Assembly: GCA_947476645.1 (NCBI GenBank)
Contig: CANJRM010000018.1
Location: 1 to 44,748 of the forward strand
From: Bacteroidota bacterium
GTDB lineage: Bacteria > Bacteroidota > Bacteroidia > Chitinophagales > LD1
Length of the DNA: 44,748 nt
Direction of reading: 5' to 3'
Below the pieces are notes generated by a model. It worked only from the letters and a program-made list of their open reading frames with translations, was not told the origin of the DNA and searched no databases. Shown here one piece after another: positions 1-9,060 of the stretch; the first letter of the stretch is position 1; each line of letters begins with the position of its first letter. The position numbers were made by a program, and so were the translations under genes.

Positions 1-1145
1 ACTATAATAGTAAGGTCTTTAATGGGACGAATATCAATACGGCCTTCAGCTGAATATTTACGGATAAAAAAATCTTTGTGGAATCTTCTGATATCTAAAT
101 GAGCGGAATCAAGATAAGTAACACCTGCTGAGTCGTGCGTAAATGATTGTAGCGTATCAGGTGAAAACACTAATCCATTATGTGCCGAACCGAAAAGCAT
201 GCTATCTCCTTCATATGGTTCGCGCGAATCAATTACAGGATAATCCTGTCCCTGAAAATAACTTCCCGAAATTTTATACCCGAACTTACCATCAAACAGT
301 TTTCCTGAATGACGAAATTCAGGATTGATGATATTGCCGGAAATTGTTTTGCCGTTGTTATACTGTTTAAGTGATTTATCGAGCACTGTAAAACCACCCG
401 TCATAGCAATGGTGGTCATAAATTTCTTTTCCTGGTCGAGAGGAGATTTGGTCATAATATGTACCACACCACTCGAAGCATTTGGCCCATACAGTGCCGA
501 AGCAGGACCACGAACTACTTCTATTCTTTCCATATCTAAGCTACTAGTTGGAACCAACTGATATGCATTGATTCGCAACGAAGGCACCGAGCCAATGCGA
601 TTATCAACCACATTCAATACCGAACCTGAAAAGATATTGTTGAAACCCCGCACCACCACGTTACTACTCACCAAACCTGTGCGCATAATATCAACACCCG
701 GAGTAGTTTTTAATTGCTCCACAGGTGTGGTAACAATATTGCGTTCCAGTTTTTCCTGACCAATAACGGAAATAGAAGCAGGAGCATCAAGAATTTTTTC
801 TTTCTTTTTAGAAGCAGAAACCACCACTTGATTTAAGCCAACATCTGTAGTTGCCAAATCTACATTGAGCACATAATTTCCCTGATTGGTTTTTATTTCA
901 AACTCCTTGTTGTCATACCCAAGATAGCTTACAACTAGTGTCTTTGAATCTTTCGGAACTTTGAGGGTGTAGTTACCTGCATCATCGGTAGTAGTTCCAA
1001 CAGTAGTTCCTTTCACGAGCACATTGGCTCCGGGCATTGGTCTCTTTTTTTCATCCTGCACATTGCCGTTTATGGTAATGTCCTGAGCAAAGATGCACAC
1101 AGAAATGAAGAAGAAAATTGCGCTGAGTAAAATTCTTTTGTTCAT
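1..1145 (-). CDS. TonB-dependent receptor, N-terminal part (cut by window edge)
   Basis: The frame is open on the minus strand from an ATG at 1143-1145 to the window edge, about 381 codons. It starts with a signal peptide (MNKRILLSAIFFF..., ending at about FAQ, residue 22). A carboxypeptidase-regulatory-like beta-sandwich follows at about residues 24-105 (motifs VKGTTVGTTTD, VSYLGY). After a short SASKKKEK linker comes the plug domain, about 125-235, with the typical strings VRGFNN and VVRGPASALYGPNASSGVV. Receptors of this class sit in the outer membrane and import substrates using TonB energy. The beta-barrel starts but most of it lies outside the window, so the substrate cannot be named. 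No SusD-like partner is visible on this side. Family confidence is high. Confidence 0.93.
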   Translation of the reverse strand, partial: MNKRILLSAIFFFISVCIFAQDITINGNVQDEKKRPMPGANVLVKGTTVGTTTDDAGNYTLKVPKDSKTLVVSYLGYDNKEFEIKTNQGNYVLNVDLATTDVGLNQVVVSASKKKEKILDAPASISVIGQEKLERNIVTTPVEQLKTTPGVDIMRTGLVSSNVVVRGFNNIFSGSVLNVVDNRIGSVPSLRINAYQLVPTSSLDMERIEVVRGPASALYGPNASSGVVHIMTKSPLDQEKKFMTTIAMTGGFTVLDKSLKQYNNGKTISGNIINPEFRHSGKLFDGKFGYKISGSYFQGQDYPVIDSREPYEGDSMLFGSAHNGLVFSPDTLQSFTHDSAGVTYLDSAHLDIRRFHKDFFIRKYSAEGRIDIRPIKDLTII

Positions 1146-1257
1146 AGTAAGGGTTTTGGTTAGCGGGTTCAATATAGAATTATTTGGTTTAGTTAAAATG
1201 GAGTTTTACACTATCCTGTTGATGAAAAACTTAAACTCAATCAAAAATAAATTCAAT

Positions 1258-1282
1258 AAAAAAAGCCGCACGAATGGCGGCT
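1258..1282 (-). terminator. Rho-independent terminator after the WYL gene
   Basis: Read on the minus strand, this is a perfect 6-bp GC-rich stem (AGCCGC / GCGGCT) around a 7-nt loop, followed by a run of seven T. It lies about 28 bp past the stop codon of the WYL gene and upstream of the TonB receptor start, so it should separate the two transcripts. Confidence 0.7.
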
Positions 1283-1309
1283 CTTTCCTTAGTTAGTGTA
1301 TGTAAAAGT

Positions 1310-1675
1310 TTAATTTTCTTCTTCGTATTCGTCTGCGACATTTCCTGAATCATCCTGAAAATTTTCAATCTGAAAATCCTGTCTGCGCGCAAATTCCTCC
1401 TGTTTCAGTTTAATACAATTCAAACGGTCTAAGCGAAACGCACGGTAGTCGTTTCTCAATCTGCACCATGCCACCAAATTACGTTTGCGGTCTTTATATA
1501 CTATAGCCATTGGCTCCACTTCGCGAACAGTAACTCCCTTTTCATGCGACTCATATTCGATGGTTGCTACCTTACAGTTGTCTATTGAATTATTTACTGT
1601 GCTGAGCAGATTAGGAGAATAATGCATTTGCTTTTTCTGCTGTGCCGAACGCGGATGCGTGTAAATATCATTCAT
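1310..1675 (-). CDS. Small stand-alone WYL-domain protein
   Basis: A protein of about 121 residues. The central part (TIEYESHEKG, REVEPMAIVYKDRKRNLVAWC, RLRNDYRAFRLDRL) matches the WYL domain pattern: an R-x-x-x-P strand, a strand with the W-C pair, then the terminal R-x-F-R-L-D-R-L segment. WYL domains bind ligands or nucleic acid and usually follow a winged-helix DNA-binding domain in YafY/PafBC-type regulators. No HTH is visible here, and the tail is acidic (DEYEEEN). The frame extends upstream to a TTG at 1720; I prefer the ATG at 1675. It lies 162 bp downstream of valS on the same strand. Function unknown, possibly ligand sensing. Confidence 0.72.
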   Translation of the reverse strand: MNDIYTHPRSAQQKKQMHYSPNLLSTVNNSIDNCKVATIEYESHEKGVTVREVEPMAIVYKDRKRNLVAWCRLRNDYRAFRLDRLNCIKLKQEEFARRQDFQIENFQDDSGNVADEYEEEN

Positions 1676-1837
1676 GTGTGGGTTGTTTTGGGATGACGAA
1701 TATATACGTTCAATAACCAAAACAAAATTTTATGCAAGAAAAAAACAGTGCGTAGTTTCCGCCAAAGGCACGACAGCAAAGGGATTCGGAAACTTTGTAA
1801 CAAGTTTAAGTTTCCGCGTTACAACATCTACATGATT

Positions 1838-4444
1838 TTAATTTGCAAGCGATTGTTCGAGCATTGCAATTTTAGAAAGAGCATCGTCACGCTTCTTCTT
1901 TTCATTGTCGAGAACGTTTGCAGGTGCAGAAGAAACAAATTTTTCATTGGAGAGTTTCTTGTCAACTGAAGCGAGGAAACCCTTAGTGTATTCCAATTCT
2001 TTCAACAGCTTTTCGCGCTCCTCTCCTTCGTTGGCGACCTCACCAGTAATAATGAAGAACTTATATCCTTTAGAAATGAAAGTCTTTGAACCGGTTACAT
2101 CTTCCTTTACGTTTTCTAATTTGCCAAGACGCGCAAGTTTTAGAATCTTTTCGTTGAATGAATTGAATACGATTGCATCTGCTCCGTTGTAGAAAGCATC
2201 CACCGTTTCGGTATTCTTCTTATTTGCTTTTGCGCGTATCTCACGGATGTTAGTGATGATTTCGAAAGTGAGTTCGGCTTGTGCAATTAGTGCATCGTTT
2301 ACTTTTCCTGCTTTCGGATATTCCGCAATGCAGATGCTTGCGCCTTCAGCTCTTGTGTTAAGCAAGTGCCAGATTTCTTCGGTAACAAATGGCATTACCG
2401 GATGCAGTAATTTCAGCAGCGTTTCAAACAACTCAACTGTTTTATCGTACGTATATTTATCAATCGGCTTTTGATAGTCGGGCTTAATTAATTCGAGATA
2501 CCACGAACAGAAATCGTCCCAAATCAGTTTATACAAAGTCATCAGGGCTTCGCTTAAGCGGAAATCTTTGTATGAGGAATCCAACTCAAGAATGGTTTTG
2601 TTGATTTTGCTTTCGAGCCATTCGATGGCTACTTTGTTGTCTTTGTTTTCGCCTTCATAAACTTCCCAGCCTTTTACCAAACGCAAAGCGTTCCAGAGTT
2701 TGTTACTGAAGTTTCTTCCTTGCTCACATAGTTTCTCATCAAATAAAATATCGTTACCTGCCGGTGAGCATAACAACATCCCTAAGCGAACTCCATCGGC
2801 TCCGTATTGTTCAATTAAATCCAACGGGTCTGGTGAGTTGCCGAGGGACTTGCTCATTTTTCTGCGCTGTTTATCTCGAACTATACCGGTGTAGTAAACA
2901 TTCTTGAACGGCTTCTCTCCGCGCCATTCGTAGCCAGCCATAATCATACGCATGACCCAGAAGAACATAATCTCGGGTGCAGTTACTAAGTCGTTGGTCG
3001 GGTAGTAGTAGTTAATGTCTTTGTTGTTCGGATTTTCAAATCCATCAAAAACAGAGATTGGCCAGAGCCATGAAGAGAACCAAGTATCGAGAACATCTTC
3101 ATCCTGTTTTAAATGCTGAATTTTGAGTGCTGATTGCTGAATGGCTTCCGCTTCTGTTTTTGCAACAGCAACTAAATTTCCTTCGCCATCATACCATGCA
3201 GGAATACGTTGCCCCCACCAAAGCTGGCGACTGATGCACCAGTCGCGCACATTGTCTATCCAGTGCTTGTAACTGTTCTTGAATTTTGACGGATAGAAAA
3301 CCAAATCATCATTCATTACATCGTTCAATACCTGCGGGTTCTTTTCGAAGAACTTCTTCATATCAACGAACCACTGTAAACTCAAACGCGGCTCTATGAT
3401 AGCGTTGGTTCTTTCGCTTCTTCCTACTTTGTTTAAGTAGTCCTGTTTCTTAATCAACAAACCATCGGCTTCTAATTTTTCAGCGGCAAGTTTGCGCGCT
3501 TTGAATCTATCTTCGCCAATGAATATTTGTGCGGCTTCGGCAATGGTGCCGTCTTCGTTGAAACAATCTATTACGGGTAAGTTGTATTTCTTTCCAATCT
3601 CGTAATCATTTACATCGTGTGCCGGTGTAATCTTTAATGCACCGGTTCCGAATTCTATATCTACATAGTCATCGGCTATTATCGCAACTTCGCGATTTAC
3701 CAATGGAACTATCACCGTTTTGCCAACTAAACTTTTGTAACGTTCATCATTCGGGTTTACACAGACTGCTACGTCACCCATAATAGTTTCGGGGCGAACG
3801 GTAGCAACAGCAATAAATTCATCGCTTCCCTTTACCATATACTTTACAAAGTATAGCTGACTGTTTTCTTCGCTATGCAAAACTTCTTCGTTGCTCAAAG
3901 TAGTTTTTGCCGAAGGGTCCCAGTTAATCATGCGCAGACCGCGGTAGATGAGTCCTTTTTTGTAGAGGTCGATGAAGACTTCGATTACTGCATCACTTAA
4001 CTTCTCTTCCATAGTGAAACGCGTGCGCTGCCAATCGCAACTTGCACCGAGTTTCTTCAACTGCTCGAGTATGATACCTCCGTATTTTTCTTTCCACTCC
4101 CAGGCGTATTTCAAAAACTCATCGCGGCTTAAATCACTTTTCTTGATTCCGCGTTCGCGAAGCATCTGCACCACCTTCGCTTCTGTGGCAATACTCGCAT
4201 GATCAGTTCCGGGAACCCAGCACGCATTCTTTCCTTCCATGCGCGCTTTGCGAATCAGGATATCCTGAATGGTATTGTTGAGCATGTGCCCCATGTGCAA
4301 CACACCGGTAACGTTTGGCGGAGGAATGACGATGGTGAACGGCTCGCGCTCATCGGGTTCGCTATGAAATAAATTTAAATCAAGCCAGTATTTATACCAC
4401 TTGTCTTCGGTTAGTTTGGGGTCGTACGTTTTGTTCAATTCCAT
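1838..4444 (-). CDS. valS: Valine--tRNA ligase
   Basis: Class I aminoacyl-tRNA synthetase that charges tRNA-Val with valine in the cytoplasm. The HIGH-type motif is HMGH at residues 50-53, after PPPNVTGVL. The KMSKS motif is intact at 529-533 (RRKMSKSLGNSPDPLDL). Between them lies the editing domain (for example GTGALKITPAHDVNDYEIG), which clears mischarged threonine. The anticodon-binding domain follows, and the last roughly 60 residues form the charged coiled coil typical of ValRS. At 868 residues it is full length for the Bacteroidota form. The ATG at 4444 sits just ahead of the conserved KTYDPKLTEDKWYKYW segment. No T-box-like leader was seen upstream. Confidence 0.98.
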   Translation of the reverse strand: MELNKTYDPKLTEDKWYKYWLDLNLFHSEPDEREPFTIVIPPPNVTGVLHMGHMLNNTIQDILIRKARMEGKNACWVPGTDHASIATEAKVVQMLRERGIKKSDLSRDEFLKYAWEWKEKYGGIILEQLKKLGASCDWQRTRFTMEEKLSDAVIEVFIDLYKKGLIYRGLRMINWDPSAKTTLSNEEVLHSEENSQLYFVKYMVKGSDEFIAVATVRPETIMGDVAVCVNPNDERYKSLVGKTVIVPLVNREVAIIADDYVDIEFGTGALKITPAHDVNDYEIGKKYNLPVIDCFNEDGTIAEAAQIFIGEDRFKARKLAAEKLEADGLLIKKQDYLNKVGRSERTNAIIEPRLSLQWFVDMKKFFEKNPQVLNDVMNDDLVFYPSKFKNSYKHWIDNVRDWCISRQLWWGQRIPAWYDGEGNLVAVAKTEAEAIQQSALKIQHLKQDEDVLDTWFSSWLWPISVFDGFENPNNKDINYYYPTNDLVTAPEIMFFWVMRMIMAGYEWRGEKPFKNVYYTGIVRDKQRRKMSKSLGNSPDPLDLIEQYGADGVRLGMLLCSPAGNDILFDEKLCEQGRNFSNKLWNALRLVKGWEVYEGENKDNKVAIEWLESKINKTILELDSSYKDFRLSEALMTLYKLIWDDFCSWYLELIKPDYQKPIDKYTYDKTVELFETLLKLLHPVMPFVTEEIWHLLNTRAEGASICIAEYPKAGKVNDALIAQAELTFEIITNIREIRAKANKKNTETVDAFYNGADAIVFNSFNEKILKLARLGKLENVKEDVTGSKTFISKGYKFFIITGEVANEGEEREKLLKELEYTKGFLASVDKKLSNEKFVSSAPANVLDNEKKKRDDALSKIAMLEQSLAN

Positions 4445-4552
4445 TTATAGAGAATAGTAAATAAGTGAATGGTGAAAAAGTTCACTTGCGCTAAAATAAA
4501 AAGCCCTGTGAGGAAATATAGTTGTTCAATGATTTAACGCAATTGAACTAAA

Positions 4553-5491
4553 TCAATTCACGATAATCTTGTGTGTGATGTTCTTGAGGTGATGCGGATA
4601 TGAAATCAAATACATACCTGCTGTTTGAATGGTTACACTTTGGTTAGATGCAGATTCAACTCTACCGGTTTGTATCAGTCGCCCTATAATGTCTGTAATA
4701 CTATAAACAATAACTGCGTCACTATCGTTTTGCAAAATAACTTGACCGTTACTTGCAGGGTTATTGTAAATTTTCAGCGCGTTTAAATTTTCCTGTGCTT
4801 CTTCTACACTTGAGGTAATACACAAAGGAAACTGCTGTGTGCCGTTAATATTTGAGTCAGTTAATAAGGGAATTCCTGATTCAGTAATTACATCATCGAG
4901 TACATCCGTTACACGAAAAGTATAAGGTCCGTTACCTAAACCAAGAGAAGCTATAAAATAATTGTAATCAGCCCGAGGCAGTTCAACGAATTGTGAGCCA
5001 TTATCGTATTCCACTTTCTTAACTGCATAGCGGTGATTTCTTATTTGCACTTCCGTATAAAAAGGGTTGGAACCGCTGCTGAAATAAAATTTTAATCCAC
5101 CTGTTACCGGACAGCCTGTATAGTGCCATTGAACATTTACCGGAGTATCAACATTGGTAAGAAAAACTTTTGCATCATCGCTTATGTCCATATTGTTTAT
5201 GGCACAACTCGGACATCTGTCTTCTACCGAAAGTGTCACACTTCCTTTGACACTGGTAACTAAAATACATGCACCGCATGTAGCAGCGGTGTCGTATTGA
5301 AAAGGATTGAGCGCTACGGTCATAGCAGGTGTATCAGGAATGGGGAAACTGCAATTACCTATACTAGTAGCGAAATAGAATGTGCTTGTGCCATTGAATA
5401 TTTGCGATGGACACACTTGACCTTTTACTTGATTTAAATAGCCGGCAGCAAACAAAAAAAATGCGTAAATGATGATGTAGTTGTGTTTCAT
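4553..5491 (-). CDS. Secreted bacterial expansin with T9SS C-terminal signal
   Basis: Signal peptide 1-24, then a six-stranded double-psi beta-barrel like RlpA/GH45 (about 27-128) and a CBM63-like domain (about 130-210). The barrel keeps two acidic residues, D91 (VEDRC) and D102 (NNMDIS), 11 residues apart, the same spacing as Asp71 and Asp82 of Bacillus EXLX1. The second domain has VQIRNHRYAVKKVEY, matching the EXLX1 core. Its aromatic cellulose-binding platform appears as F144, Y145 and Y176 in place of W125, W126 and Y157. Expansins loosen cellulose networks without hydrolysis. Residues about 237-312 form a type A T9SS sorting domain (NPASNGQV..., ending in KIIVN), so the protein should be exported across the outer membrane. 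It appears to be monocistronic. Confidence 0.88.
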   Translation of the reverse strand: MKHNYIIIYAFFLFAAGYLNQVKGQVCPSQIFNGTSTFYFATSIGNCSFPIPDTPAMTVALNPFQYDTAATCGACILVTSVKGSVTLSVEDRCPSCAINNMDISDDAKVFLTNVDTPVNVQWHYTGCPVTGGLKFYFSSGSNPFYTEVQIRNHRYAVKKVEYDNGSQFVELPRADYNYFIASLGLGNGPYTFRVTDVLDDVITESGIPLLTDSNINGTQQFPLCITSSVEEAQENLNALKIYNNPASNGQVILQNDSDAVIVYSITDIIGRLIQTGRVESASNQSVTIQTAGMYLISYPHHLKNITHKIIVN

Positions 5492-5679
5492 TACTTATGA
5501 AGTTTGTTGAATAACTTTATTGTAAAAATATTTCCAGAGGTTTTGCCTGATGAATATATAATCGCAATATAGACGATTTAAGAAAAAGGAGCTCAAGCAA
5601 ATGAAGAGCAACTTTGCTCAGCCGAAAAAAGAAATAGTTTTGAAAACTTTTTCTTTAACCCTCTCATCCTGTTTCTACT

Positions 5680-6834
5680 TTGAAAGACGGTAAAGTTTTT
5701 TTTCATGGATTAAACTCTTTAAGAGCCATGGGTGCGTTTACGGTTTTTGTAGGTCACGTTGAGTTGCTTCGTCAGGATTTTGGTTTGCGCAACCACATGG
5801 ATATTCCTTTTTACACCACCACCTCGGGTCATCTTGGTGTCATCCTCTTTTTTGTGCTCAGCGGTTTCTTAATCACTTATCTTTTGCTGGAAGAGAAAAG
5901 CCGTTTCCGGAATATTTCTTTACCCAAGTTTTACATCCGCAGAATATTGCGGATATGGCCCATCTACTACCTGATGTTGTTACTCTCATTTTTCATTTTC
6001 CCCGCGCTCTTTCCTGAATATCCCGGCAAAAACGATTTTCATTTTCTACCTAAACTTTTGTTATGCATTTTCTTTCTGCCCAATCTCAGTTTAGTGATGT
6101 TTGGCGGAATGCCGGGGGCAAGCCACTTGTGGTCGATAGGTGTGGAAGAACAGTTTTATTTTTTGTGGCCCGCTATTCTTGAGAAGTTTCAAACGAAGCT
6201 GTTGTTCGTGTTGATTGTAATTTTTGTTGGCGTGTCATTAATGCCGCATTTTATGGATTGGCTTTTCATCCATTATTTAAAATCTCCCGAGCAGGCATCT
6301 ATGCATAAAGCCGCCAGAGATTTCTTTGCCGGATTTAAAATAAACTCAATGGCATTAGGCGCTATTTGCGCGCTGATGTGTCATCAAAAAAAAGAAAGTG
6401 TTCTGGGGTTGATTTATCATCCTGTAGTGGAGGTCGTAATCTTCGTCAGCACTTTTGCTTTATGGTTTTCCGGTTTTCATCTTCATGCTTTTAATGATGA
6501 GTTCTATTCCATACTGTTTGCCCTCATCATTGTAAACGTAGCCACCAATCCTAAACCCATCATTGGTTTGAAAAGCAAATTGCTCGACTTTTTCGGAACT
6601 ATTTCTTACGGCTTTTATGTTTACCACTGGCTTATCATTTTAGCCTGCTTTACATTACTCAAGAAAATAAGCAATACGAATTTTGAAAACAGTTTGCTGT
6701 TCGATGTGGTTGCTTATGTGTTTCCATTTGTAGTTACTACGGGTGTTTCATACATCTCCTTTCATTATTTCGAGCAACGTGTGCTGAAATACAAGACCCG
6801 GTTTACCAGAGTGGTGAGTGGCTCTGAGGAATAA
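5680..6834 (+). CDS. Acyltransferase 3 family membrane protein (OafA/YrhL-like)
   Basis: Integral inner-membrane protein of 384 residues with about ten hydrophobic segments. The N-terminus matches the acyltransferase-3 signature: GLNSLRAMGAFTVFVGHVELL, with the conserved R and the GH catalytic-type histidine. Also present are HLGVILFFVLSGFLITYLL, the RRILRIWPIYYLML segment and HLWSIGVEEQFYFLWP. The family moves acetyl or other acyl groups onto periplasmic glycans, LPS or peptidoglycan. There is no ATG ahead of the conserved start; an in-frame stop at 5656-5658 leaves TTG at 5680 as the only start that keeps the first helix. It lies between divergent and convergent neighbours, so it is probably transcribed alone. 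The acceptor is unknown. Confidence 0.9.
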   Translation: MKDGKVFFHGLNSLRAMGAFTVFVGHVELLRQDFGLRNHMDIPFYTTTSGHLGVILFFVLSGFLITYLLLEEKSRFRNISLPKFYIRRILRIWPIYYLMLLLSFFIFPALFPEYPGKNDFHFLPKLLLCIFFLPNLSLVMFGGMPGASHLWSIGVEEQFYFLWPAILEKFQTKLLFVLIVIFVGVSLMPHFMDWLFIHYLKSPEQASMHKAARDFFAGFKINSMALGAICALMCHQKKESVLGLIYHPVVEVVIFVSTFALWFSGFHLHAFNDEFYSILFALIIVNVATNPKPIIGLKSKLLDFFGTISYGFYVYHWLIILACFTLLKKISNTNFENSLLFDVVAYVFPFVVTTGVSYISFHYFEQRVLKYKTRFTRVVSGSEE

Positions 6835-6844
6835 CTAAATCATG

Positions 6845-6877
6845 AAAAGCAGAAGATTTTTGTCTGCTTCTTAGTTT
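6845..6877. terminator. Probable bidirectional terminator
   Basis: A 7-bp perfect stem, AAGCAGA (6847-6853) and TCTGCTT (6863-6869), with a 9-nt loop. It sits between the convergent acyltransferase and pseudouridine synthase genes. The flanking T and A runs are short and interrupted, so it is weaker than the 21.27 kb terminator. Confidence 0.5.
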
Positions 6878-7941
6878 TCATTTTCGGCATTCGGGCTTAT
6901 CCAATACCTCTTCCATTTATCTACCACTGCCTGAAAGTCGGGAGGAAGAGGTGATTCGAAAAACATTTCTTTTCCTGTAACAGGATGAACGAAACCGAGT
7001 GTAGCCGCATGAAGCGCTTGACGTGGTAAAAGCTCAAAACAGTTTTCGATAAACTGTTTGTATTTGGAATAGATAGTTCCTTTTAAAATTCTATCGCCAC
7101 CATAGCGCGCATCGTTGAACAAGGTGTGCCCTATGTGTTTCATGTGCACACGAATTTGATGTGTGCGCCCCGTTTCTAATTTGCATTCTACGAGTGTTAC
7201 ATAATTCAAACGCTCCACTACTTTGTAATGTGTAATGGCATGTTTACCAAAATCTCCATCAGGAAAAACATCAAACTGCATGCGCTCGCGCGAATGACGA
7301 CCGATATGTCCTTCCACCGTTCCTTCGTCATTTTCCATACTTCCCCAAACGAGCGCGAGGTATTTTCTTTTGGTTGTTCGCTGAAAAAACTGTTTAGCTA
7401 AATGCGAAAGCGCGTGGTCGGTTTTTGCCAATACAATTAAACCGCTGGTGCCTTTATCTAAACGATGCACCAAGCCCGGACGAAACTCTTCTTTCCCTTT
7501 CGGCAGACTGTTGAAATGCCAAAGCACCGCATTGATTAATGTGCCGCGATAATTTCCCAAGCCGGGATGCACCACTATTTCAGGCGCTTTGTTGATGACG
7601 ATGACGTCATCATCTTCATACACAATATCGAGCGGAATATTTTCGGCAACTAAATCGTAGTTCTGTTCGTGTTTAGGAAGCAGCAGCACCACTTCATCGA
7701 GCGGACGGATTTTGTAATTCGATTTAACGGGCTTGCCGTTTACGAAAATACTTCCTGCTGTTGCAGCAGTTTGAATTTTTGTTCGGCTGACGTTATTACC
7801 CAGATGCGCCTGAATATATTTGTCAATACGAATGGCGCCTTGTCCTTTATCAACGGTAAACTTTACCTCTTCCGCCAACACATCACCGGTTTCTGTTGCG
7901 GCAATGCTTAGTTCATCATCTTCTTCAATTTCTTTTTTCAT
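6871..7941 (-). CDS. rluD: RluD-family 23S rRNA pseudouridine synthase
   Basis: RluA/RluD family enzyme of 356 residues that isomerises uridines in large-subunit rRNA (RluD acts on helix 69). It has an acidic N-terminal extension, an S4 RNA-binding domain (about 30-100: IRIDKYIQAHLG, SRTKIQTAATAGSIFVNGKPVKSNYKIRPLD), then the catalytic domain. The signature HRLDKGTSGL carries the nucleophile D162. The later motifs LETGRTHQIRVHMKHIGHTLFND and PRQALHA are also present. The frame runs 10 codons further up to a TTG, but I chose the ATG at 7941 because it directly precedes the acidic segment. RluC-like specificity cannot be excluded from sequence alone. Confidence 0.93.
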   Translation of the reverse strand: MKKEIEEDDELSIAATETGDVLAEEVKFTVDKGQGAIRIDKYIQAHLGNNVSRTKIQTAATAGSIFVNGKPVKSNYKIRPLDEVVLLLPKHEQNYDLVAENIPLDIVYEDDDVIVINKAPEIVVHPGLGNYRGTLINAVLWHFNSLPKGKEEFRPGLVHRLDKGTSGLIVLAKTDHALSHLAKQFFQRTTKRKYLALVWGSMENDEGTVEGHIGRHSRERMQFDVFPDGDFGKHAITHYKVVERLNYVTLVECKLETGRTHQIRVHMKHIGHTLFNDARYGGDRILKGTIYSKYKQFIENCFELLPRQALHAATLGFVHPVTGKEMFFESPLPPDFQAVVDKWKRYWISPNAENEN

Positions 7942-7984
7942 AGGGAACAGGTGCCGGGTGGCGTGTGACAAGTGAATGGTTTTT

Positions 7985-8014
7985 ACTTCGGACTTCCAAC
8001 CTCTGACTTCTAAC
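7985..8014. repeat. Degenerate ACTTC-GAC short tandem repeat
   Basis: The 30-bp spacer between the pseudouridine synthase and isomerase genes is made of degenerate copies of an ACTTCnnAC / ACTTCTAAC-type unit, three to four copies. A related run occurs at 12181-12220 inside a coding region. Confidence 0.5.
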
Positions 8015-9003
8015 TATTTAATAGCACCCATGTGCCCTTTCAGTTTGTTGAGCACGTCAATTTCGGTGGGGTCGTAACCCTGCAACACAGCCAGGTGATA
8101 AGAAAGCCAGTCGCCAAAGTGAATGAAGTAGAAATGTTTTTCGAAACTGTTTGAACCCTTGGCATGAATTTCAAAAACGTTTTTCGAAATACCTTCAATA
8201 ACATCTTTCTTGAAAAGAATGCGGTGTGTGTTTCTTTCGTATTCATCATCGGCTCTGAAAATAAGCACCGCTATAATATCGTTCTCTTCGCGCCAGCCCA
8301 CGAGCTCGTTGTGATTCATCTCCGGTATTACATTATACCAGCAATGCAGTTTTGAGTTCTCGTTGATTTGCTGTTTCAAACGCAGCAAAGTGCTTTCGTA
8401 TTTATCTTCGCTGTAAAGCACAATTATTTTTCGTGCGAGCTTTGCTGAAAGAAACTCCGTGTCGTCCAATATAGTTTGCTGTTCGGCTTGCAGCAATGCC
8501 GAAGCATTACGCACCGATGCTTTGAACGAATCGTTGATTAAACCGAAGTGATTAGCAATAAAGAAAAGCTGAATGGTAGAGTAACCCAAACAAGTGCGCG
8601 GAGGAAAACCCGCGGGAATAGTAATAAGGTCAAGATTGTTTTGTTTGGCAAACGCTTCGAGTTTACCGCCTGAGGTAACGCAGATAGGTCGCAATCCTTT
8701 TTCTATTGCCTGCTTTGCGCACGAAATAGTTTCTTCGGTATTGCCCGAGTAAGAAGAAAGAACAAGCAGGGTTGACGAATCAACAAAAGCAGGAAGGAAA
8801 TAGCTTTTGTTCACCACCACCGGCACTTGCAACTCTTCACGAAAAAGTTCAGCCAGAATATTTCCGCCAAAGCCCGAAGCACCTAAGCCCGCCACTACCA
8901 CATTCTTGATGGGTGTGTTGAAGGTGGTATTAAAACGAGCCCCCTCTCCTATTTCGAGGGCTTTAATCAATTGTTCGGGAAATGTCTTAATCAATTCATA
9001 CAT
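8014..9003 (-). CDS. Bifunctional phosphoglucose/phosphomannose isomerase
   Basis: SIS-domain sugar isomerase of 329 residues. It interconverts glucose-6-phosphate or mannose-6-phosphate with fructose-6-phosphate in the cytoplasm. The first SIS domain shows NVVVAGLGASGFGGNILAEL (phosphosugar-binding glycine loop, slightly changed from the usual GxGGSxIGG) and VLSSYSGNTEET, the classic Ser/Thr phosphate-binding loop. PRTCLGYS and the C-terminal MNHNELVGW with the catalytic glutamate are characteristic of the PGI/PMI subgroup rather than the large eukaryote-type PGI. Length fits the subgroup. It may serve glycolysis or feed mannose-derived sugar nucleotides for surface glycans. It runs in the same direction as the neighbouring rRNA-modifying genes, but gaps and repeats between them argue against tight coupling. 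Confidence 0.88.
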   Translation of the reverse strand: MYELIKTFPEQLIKALEIGEGARFNTTFNTPIKNVVVAGLGASGFGGNILAELFREELQVPVVVNKSYFLPAFVDSSTLLVLSSYSGNTEETISCAKQAIEKGLRPICVTSGGKLEAFAKQNNLDLITIPAGFPPRTCLGYSTIQLFFIANHFGLINDSFKASVRNASALLQAEQQTILDDTEFLSAKLARKIIVLYSEDKYESTLLRLKQQINENSKLHCWYNVIPEMNHNELVGWREENDIIAVLIFRADDEYERNTHRILFKKDVIEGISKNVFEIHAKGSNSFEKHFYFIHFGDWLSYHLAVLQGYDPTEIDVLNKLKGHMGAIK

Positions 9004-9060
9004 AAGGGCGGCAAATATAGAAGACTTGAGAAGTTTTAGAGGGGGCTATGAAAAGACAGT

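Noticed and set aside
4445-4552. T-box leader or riboswitch ahead of valS
   Set aside because: valS is read on the minus strand and the sequence upstream of its ATG has only a small weak hairpin without specifier or T-box elements.
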